From: Emiliania huxleyi CCMP1516
Taxonomy: Eukaryota > Haptophyta > Isochrysidales > Noelaerhabdaceae
Assembly (NCBI RefSeq): GCF_000372725.1
Contig: NW_005196899.1
Coordinates: 3,998-24,031 of the forward strand
Direction: 5' to 3'
DNA length: 20,034 bases
Position 1 is the first letter of the stretch. Each line of letters opens with the position of its first letter. The notes below the pieces were generated by a model, which saw only the letters and a list, made by a program, of their open reading frames with translations, was not told the origin of the DNA and searched no databases. The position numbers and the translations under genes were made by a program. This document shows positions 16,124 through 20,034 of the stretch, piece by piece.

Positions 16124-16243
16124 ATCGCTCGCTCGCAGCACTTGATCTTAGTTGAGGTGGATCCTAGGTGGCTGTGACTCAGCAACATCTTGTGAGTTGT
16201 GTTTCTTGCGTAGCGCCTTTTACACTTGTTGTGTTGTTTGGTA

Positions 16244-16393
16244 TTGTTAAAAATCTCTCTCACATGACAACACACGTCATTGCTAAAAATCTCTCTCACA
16301 TGCACAAGCCACAACATACATGTACATGTCCATGCACATGTGCATGCACATGTGTGAGAGAGATTTTTGAAAACCAACAAGAAATCACGACTC
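16244..16393. repeat. TAAAAATCTCTCTC inverted-repeat element, copy 1
   Basis: TTGYTAAAAATCTCTCTCAC followed by ATG occurs at 16244-16266 and 16280-16302; its inverse CATGTGTGAGAGAGATTTTT is at 16349-16368. Between them lies an alternating ACATGT/GCATGC hexamer stretch (about 16317-16352), itself nearly palindromic. The right part, 16356-16393, recurs inverted at 17249-17290. The ORF that runs through it on the plus strand is not considered coding. Confidence 0.85.
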
Positions 16394-16471
16394 TCACAGT
16401 GATTTGGGCTCGGCAGCTTGTCAGCCCTCAGCCGAAGCTGGGGCCACGTCTCCAAATTTTCGCGCGGGCAG

Positions 16472-16551
16472 AGCTTAGGCGATCCGTCCGATTCGGAGAA
16501 CGAGGGCGAGGGCGAGGAGGAGGCGGAGGCGGAGGAGGAGGCGGGGAGGCG

Positions 16552-16593
<42 letters not shown>

Positions 16594-16927
16594 AGCGACA
16601 GCGGCGACACACCCCTCAAGCTACAGATCAACCTCACGACGGAGGTGGAGAGGGAGGTGGACCTCTTCTTGGAGTCGGAGGAGGAGCAGTTCACCTTCGA
16701 GGAGTTCTACTGCACGCTGCCCCCGTGGGCGCGCGGCCGGCAGAAGGAGGTGCTGGCCCGTGGCCGCGCTCAAGCGGCTCGTCAACGGCTACAGTGTGTC
16801 GCCGGCGAAGCTAATCATGGACGACGACGACGACCAGAGCGTGGACATGGACGAGCTCGTGTTCCGACCCAATCCTGAGCGCGGTCTCGAGCTCAGCAAC
16901 TCGGACGACGTCACGAGGAGTGATTAG
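16472..16927 (+). pseudogene. Acidic hypothetical protein with reading frame broken twice
   Basis: Protein-like sequence passes from frame 2 (SLGDPSDSENEGEGEEEAEA, from 16472) to frame 1 (EDEDED run, then LQINLTTEVEREVDLFLESE and FTFEEFYCTLPPWARGRQKE) and back to frame 2 (AALKRLVNGYSVSPAKLIMD and DELVFRPNPERGLELSNSDD, TAG at 16925). Breaks are near 16544 (two extra bases, in a GGGG run) and 16759 (one extra base); together they are three bases, so the outer frame is kept. The GACGAG hexamer repeat at about 16553-16593 encodes the Asp-Glu run. A CAG at 16469-16471 could be a splice acceptor. It could be a true gene with base-call errors in a GC-rich repeat, or a young pseudogene. No family recognised. 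Confidence 0.45.
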
Positions 16928-16993
16928 ACGGGGAGAGGTCGCTTGGTGTCTCTAGTATTTCGAGATACTAATTTATTCACAGCTGCGGCGAGC

Positions 16994-17135
16994 GTGTGCG
17001 GTGTGACCCTCGAGCCAACCCGACCGACCCCCCCCTCGGTCTGCGCTCCGACCGACCAGACCCCCCCTGCGGTTTGCGGTCTTCCGCGGCCGCCGACCGG
17101 ACCCCCCCTGCGGTCGGTCGGTCTGCGCTGGGCGC
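16994..17135. repeat. Imperfect repeat of CGACC-x-GACCCCCCC-CGGT units
   Basis: Three related units, each with a run of seven or eight C preceded by CGACC and followed by (TG)CGGT, occur near 17025, 17057 and 17096. They look like a decayed short tandem repeat. Open frames across it on both strands are Pro- or Gly-rich shadows. Confidence 0.6.
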
Positions 17136-17198
17136 TCAAACCGCGAAGTCGGCCTGTTCACTACAAGATGACGCTCGTATAACCTCTCGTTAAGGTCG

Positions 17199-17290
17199 TT
17201 GCTAAAAATCTCTCTCGAACCACTGACCTGGAACGCTGGAAGAGAAGGGAGTCGTGATTTCTTGTTGGTTGGTTTTCAAAAACCTCTCTC
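17199..17290. repeat. TAAAAATCTCTCTC element, copy 2
   Basis: TTGCTAAAAATCTCTCTC at 17199-17216 matches copy 1 in direct orientation. GAGTCGTGATTTCTTGTTGG through the AAAAACCTCTCTC end (17249-17290) is the reverse complement of 16356-16393, with one extra GGTT unit. The two elements bracket the acidic frame-broken ORF. Confidence 0.85.
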
Positions 17291-17796
17291 TCTGACCTGG
17301 TCTCTGCCGCGCGCTTGTCGGTTGCGGAGGTCTGTGTGGCGACTTGGAGCACTTGGAGTGCAGTGTCATTAACCTCACATCCAGGGCCAGGGGGGAAGGG
17401 ATTTCTCGAATCAGTGCGCAGATGTTGCCGTTGCAGTGGTTGGCCTCTAGCGCCGCCAGAGTGTGCCTCACACGTCACACGCACCTGTGCAACTCTCGCG
17501 GGCATGTCGCGGGCCGACCCTCTCACACAGACAGACGATTCCGACAGAACAGAGACAGGCACGCACGGGCAGAAGGGAAAAAGAGGGAGGAGGCGAGGCT
17601 GCCCCCGCTGAGCCCACAATCCGCACCACACACGCACGAGTACAAATACGGGTGGGGCACTTTTAGGCCTCCGCGTTCAAAAATTAGGTTTTGTGTGGGC
17701 CTGTGTGGTGCTCTGTAGAGAGGTCGACTGGAACGACTGGTGCGTCGTCTCAGCAGTGAGCGGCATTCACCTGGTGGTCGTTGGGAAGGGAGAGTC
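17291..17796. other. Gene-free stretch
   Basis: Short Arg/Ser-rich ORFs occur in several frames but none has a recognisable domain. It contains the second arm (17342-17364) of an exact 23-bp inverted match to 12173-12195. Nothing else seen. Confidence 0.4.
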
Positions 17797-18162
17797 TCAG
17801 CAGAGAGCATGCAGGGACAGGCATTGGTAGGGAGTTGTGGACAGACCGAAGAGGACAGAAGCCGAGTCACTCGAGTATGTGGCCGCACAGAGGAGCGAGA
17901 CGCGAGACGCCGCCAGCCGCAGCCGAGCCGCAGCCGAGCCGCGAGCGAGCTGGTTGATCGACGCAGGCAGCTGCCGAACTCCAGGCCGCGTCAACACTCC
18001 CAGGGAGAGGACAATGCCGAGACGGCGGCACACCCGCACAGGTGCCACATCCATCAAGCAGTGGCTCTCCACGTACGCCTCGCGTGCGCATTCATTCTTC
18101 TGATTGAAGGGGTTCACGGCCGGCAGCGACTGCCCATACAAGGGAGTTCGCGGCGGGTCCAT
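17797..18162 (-). CDS. Possible small protein with C-x9-C-x9-C motif (121 aa)
   Basis: The first 45 residues look like genuine protein: MDPPRTPLYGQSLPAVNPFN and then QKNECAREAYVESHCLMDVA, PVRVC. Three Cys lie at equal nine-residue gaps, reminiscent of but not equal to the twin CX9C of mitochondrial CHCH proteins, where a loop separates two CX9C helices. After about residue 50 the sequence becomes Leu/Arg/Ser-rich without features and may be intron. The start ATG is at 18162. Family unproven. Confidence 0.3.
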   Translation of the reverse strand: MDPPRTPLYGQSLPAVNPFNQKNECAREAYVESHCLMDVAPVRVCRRLGIVLSLGVLTRPGVRQLPASINQLARGSAAARLRLAASRVSLLCAATYSSDSASVLFGLSTTPYQCLSLHALC

Positions 18163-19131
18163 GTCCGCCCTTCCCGCCCCGACCGTGTAGAAAGTGGCAC
18201 TGCTCAGGGCTACTGAATGGTCCGACTCGCGACTGGCTCCATTCTGATCTCAACGCTGTGACAAATCCACACTCTGTCCACACTGGGAGCTCGCCCGTCA
18301 CGCAGCCATTGTGGCGCAGAGACGAGGGTGTGCTCTAACCAATTAGTTGTGGACGGATGGATGTTGCGCATATTCAGTGCCAGCGGCGAGAGGCCGAGGC
18401 GAGACGGTCGCCGAGGGCGACCTAGGGACGTTCGGACTCCGCCACGACTTAAACTTCTTTTTCGCCTTTGGAGCAAGAAAACGAGAGATTTCACAGCCCG
18501 GTGATAGGCTCACCGCCCCACGGCAAAGGCTGCTGACCAAACGGTGAATGGTCGAACGCGGAATGGTCCTTGTGACTCAGCTGCAACCTGCATCCAGAAA
18601 CAAGCTACAAGGTGCAGACCACAGAAATTTCTTGCAAACAAGGCGCCACATTTCAGAAAGGTTTTAGGTATGTTGTTGCGATTTGTTTTGTTGTCGATTT
18701 ATGTAGCGGGTTTCTTTTCCGCCGGGTATTCCGCCGGGTATTTCCGCCGGGTAGTATTTCCACAATCGTAAACTCGAAGCGACGCGTCCCGGCCGACGAC
18801 TCCTTATCATCCAGCACCGACCGGCCGTGCGGCGCCCCTCCATCTCCATCTCCCCGCTAGTGGAGGGGGGCTAAGGCGTACAATATTTTATTTCGCGGCG
18901 GGGGTGCATCTGCGTCGGGGGGAGCCAGACACCGCTGAGAGTCCGAACGCATCACCGCAGAGCATCACAACGCAGCTCGCAACATGCACGAACCGCCGGT
19001 CACCCGCCGCTGGGAGCGGGTGGCACTTGCAGAATCTCGAGCCTCGGCGCCAGGCGTCCCCGCCACGGACAGGCTTCTGACGGTGCGAGCGCCGTCGCCG
19101 CGTGTGCCCGCCTGTGCGGGTGTGCATTTGA
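18163..19131. other. Long spacer with a short triple repeat; no gene recognised
   Basis: TTCCGCCGGGTA occurs three times at 18717-18728, 18729-18740 and 18742-18753 in a T-rich patch. Short ORFs in this stretch lack any domain. The right part (about 18980-19131) becomes GC-rich and could hold 5' exons of the PKS gene, but none can be assigned. Confidence 0.4.
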
Positions 19132-20034
19132 CGATTGTCGCCACCCCGTGGCCGCCCTTCCCTACCTACAGGTCCACGCGGGCTACAGGAGCTCTGGACT
19201 GCCCGTGCTTGCCCTCCAGCACCTCTACACCGCCGGACCGACAGAGCGGCCAAATCAACGGCCTCTGCCAGGCGCCGCCATCCCGCCAACAGTAGCAGCA
19301 CCTCCGCCCACCTCCGCGAGCGTCCCGTCGCTCACCCGTCGGCAGGCGCGGCAGTCAGCAGCCGATCCGAATCTGGAGGCGGCGGTGCCTCTGACTCGTC
19401 GCTGCCGCCCGCAGCCCTCGTGGCGAGCGTGCAAGCCGAGGTGGAGGCGATGGTCGGCGCCCCGCTCGCGTCCGCCGACCGTGGACTGATGGAGCTTGGC
19501 CTGGACTCGTTTGACATCGAGCAGCTCGCTCAGCGGCTCACCAGCCGCCACCCACTCGCCGCCCTGGCGCCGTCCGATCTCTTCAGCGCCCCGACGGTGC
19601 GGGCACTCGTGCTGCTCGTCCACCGGCGGTCCACCGGCAGCGGACCAGAGCCGGCCGCCTCAGCTCTCGCCCCGTGCCTGGCCGAGCGTGTGGCCTGGTT
19701 CTCCGGCTTCTCCGCCAACCTCCCGCCAAACACCGGGCTAAAAGGCGCCCGCGAGATGGCGGCGTCGGGTGCGGACGCGGTGAGCGAGGCGCCCGCGGAG
19801 CGTTGGTCTCTTTCCGGCGACGGCACAGCCGTGGCGGGCCGGATGCGCCACGGCGCGCTGCTCGGAGACATCGACCTCTTCGACGACGCCTTCTTCGGCG
19901 TCTCGCCGGCGGAGGCGGCGGCGATGGACCCGCAGCAGCGGCTGCTGCTCGAAGGCGGCTATGCTGCACTGCACGGCGCGGGCCTCTCGCGCCGCGAACT
20001 GCTCGGAAGCGTGACGGGCGTCTTCCTCGGGACA
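19132..20034 (+). CDS. Modular type I polyketide synthase, ACP followed by start of ketosynthase (partial, runs off window)
   Basis: The frame is open from after a TGA at 19129 to the window edge. The ACP spans about 19414-19627: [18 protein letters not shown], then [14 protein letters not shown] with the phosphopantetheine-accepting Ser at 19507-19509, then PTVRALVLL. After a short Ala/Pro linker the KS begins near 19675 and shows [29 protein letters not shown] (from 19927) and GVFLGT at the edge; the active-site Cys lies beyond. The [15 protein letters not shown] type is common in protist, including haptophyte, PKSs. The protein extends polyketide chains; its product cannot be inferred. Sequence from 19132 to about 19410 is Pro/Ser/Arg-rich and may be linker or intron; CCTACCTACAG ending at 19171 is a plausible 3' splice site. 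No start codon is assigned. Confidence 0.88.

Noticed and set aside
14725..16155. 476-codon plus-strand ORF
   Set aside because: It crosses every exon and intron of the HU gene on the opposite strand; Arg/Ala-rich shadow, and it reads the MYND exon in the wrong frame.
16168..16470. N-terminal part of the plus ORF starting at 16168
   Set aside because: It translates the inverted-repeat element and CATG-rich stretch; Cys/Thr/His-rich peptide is a product of the repeat.
18660..18675. GGTTTTAGGTAT shared with about 8125-8136
   Set aside because: A 12-base match in T-rich DNA with no extension is too short to call a site.

Overview
The window looks like nuclear DNA of a photosynthetic haptophyte, possibly Emiliania/Gephyrocapsa or a close relative. 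The evidence is very high GC with strong C/G third positions, spliceosomal introns of which several have GC-AG ends, a plastid-targeted HU protein with a signal peptide ending in an A-F motif, haptophyte-style modular type I polyketide synthase (PKS) pieces, a cytosolic 40S ribosomal protein gene, and abundant Pro/Ala/Gly low-complexity DNA. The species is an inference; no search was possible.

Layout. 1-1.2 kb is a C-rich, proline-coding low-complexity tract whose Pro reading hops between all three forward frames. 1.2-7.0 kb (minus) is one uninterrupted 1917-codon ORF encoding a mosaic protein: a Pro-rich N-terminus, a polytopic membrane region, three diverged copies of an unrecognised globular domain, six to seven 36-residue repeats, a basic NLS-like stretch and a C-terminal Tudor/Agenet-like region. 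7.2-8.0 kb (minus) is a hypothetical gene with a signal-like N-terminus, divergent from an AP2-like gene at 8.25-9.24 kb (plus). 9.5-10.1 kb is a 15-bp tandem-repeat region, followed by a short segment flanked by 14-bp direct repeats.

10.66-11.62 kb (minus) holds a decayed PKS KS-DH fragment with a stop, two frameshifts and loss of the DH histidine motif. It abuts a duplicated 95-bp segment that is related to the membrane region of the large gene. 12.37-13.38 kb contains two almost identical 235-bp dispersed repeats. 13.74-14.71 kb (plus) is rps5 (uS7), two exons with a GC-AG intron. 15.21-15.93 kb (minus) is a five-exon plastid HU gene invisible to simple ORF calling. A MYND zinc-finger exon starts 44 bp away, head to head. 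16.2-17.3 kb contains inverted/direct repeat elements around a frame-broken acidic protein. 17.8-18.2 kb has a weak Cys-motif ORF. From about 19.1 kb to the right edge an open reading frame encodes an ACP followed by the start of a KS; this is an apparently intact PKS gene that leaves the window.

The genes do not form a pathway. rps5 (cytosolic translation) and HU (plastid nucleoid) are housekeeping genes set among PKS pieces, repeats and lineage-specific proteins. The least explained item is the 1917-residue mosaic protein.
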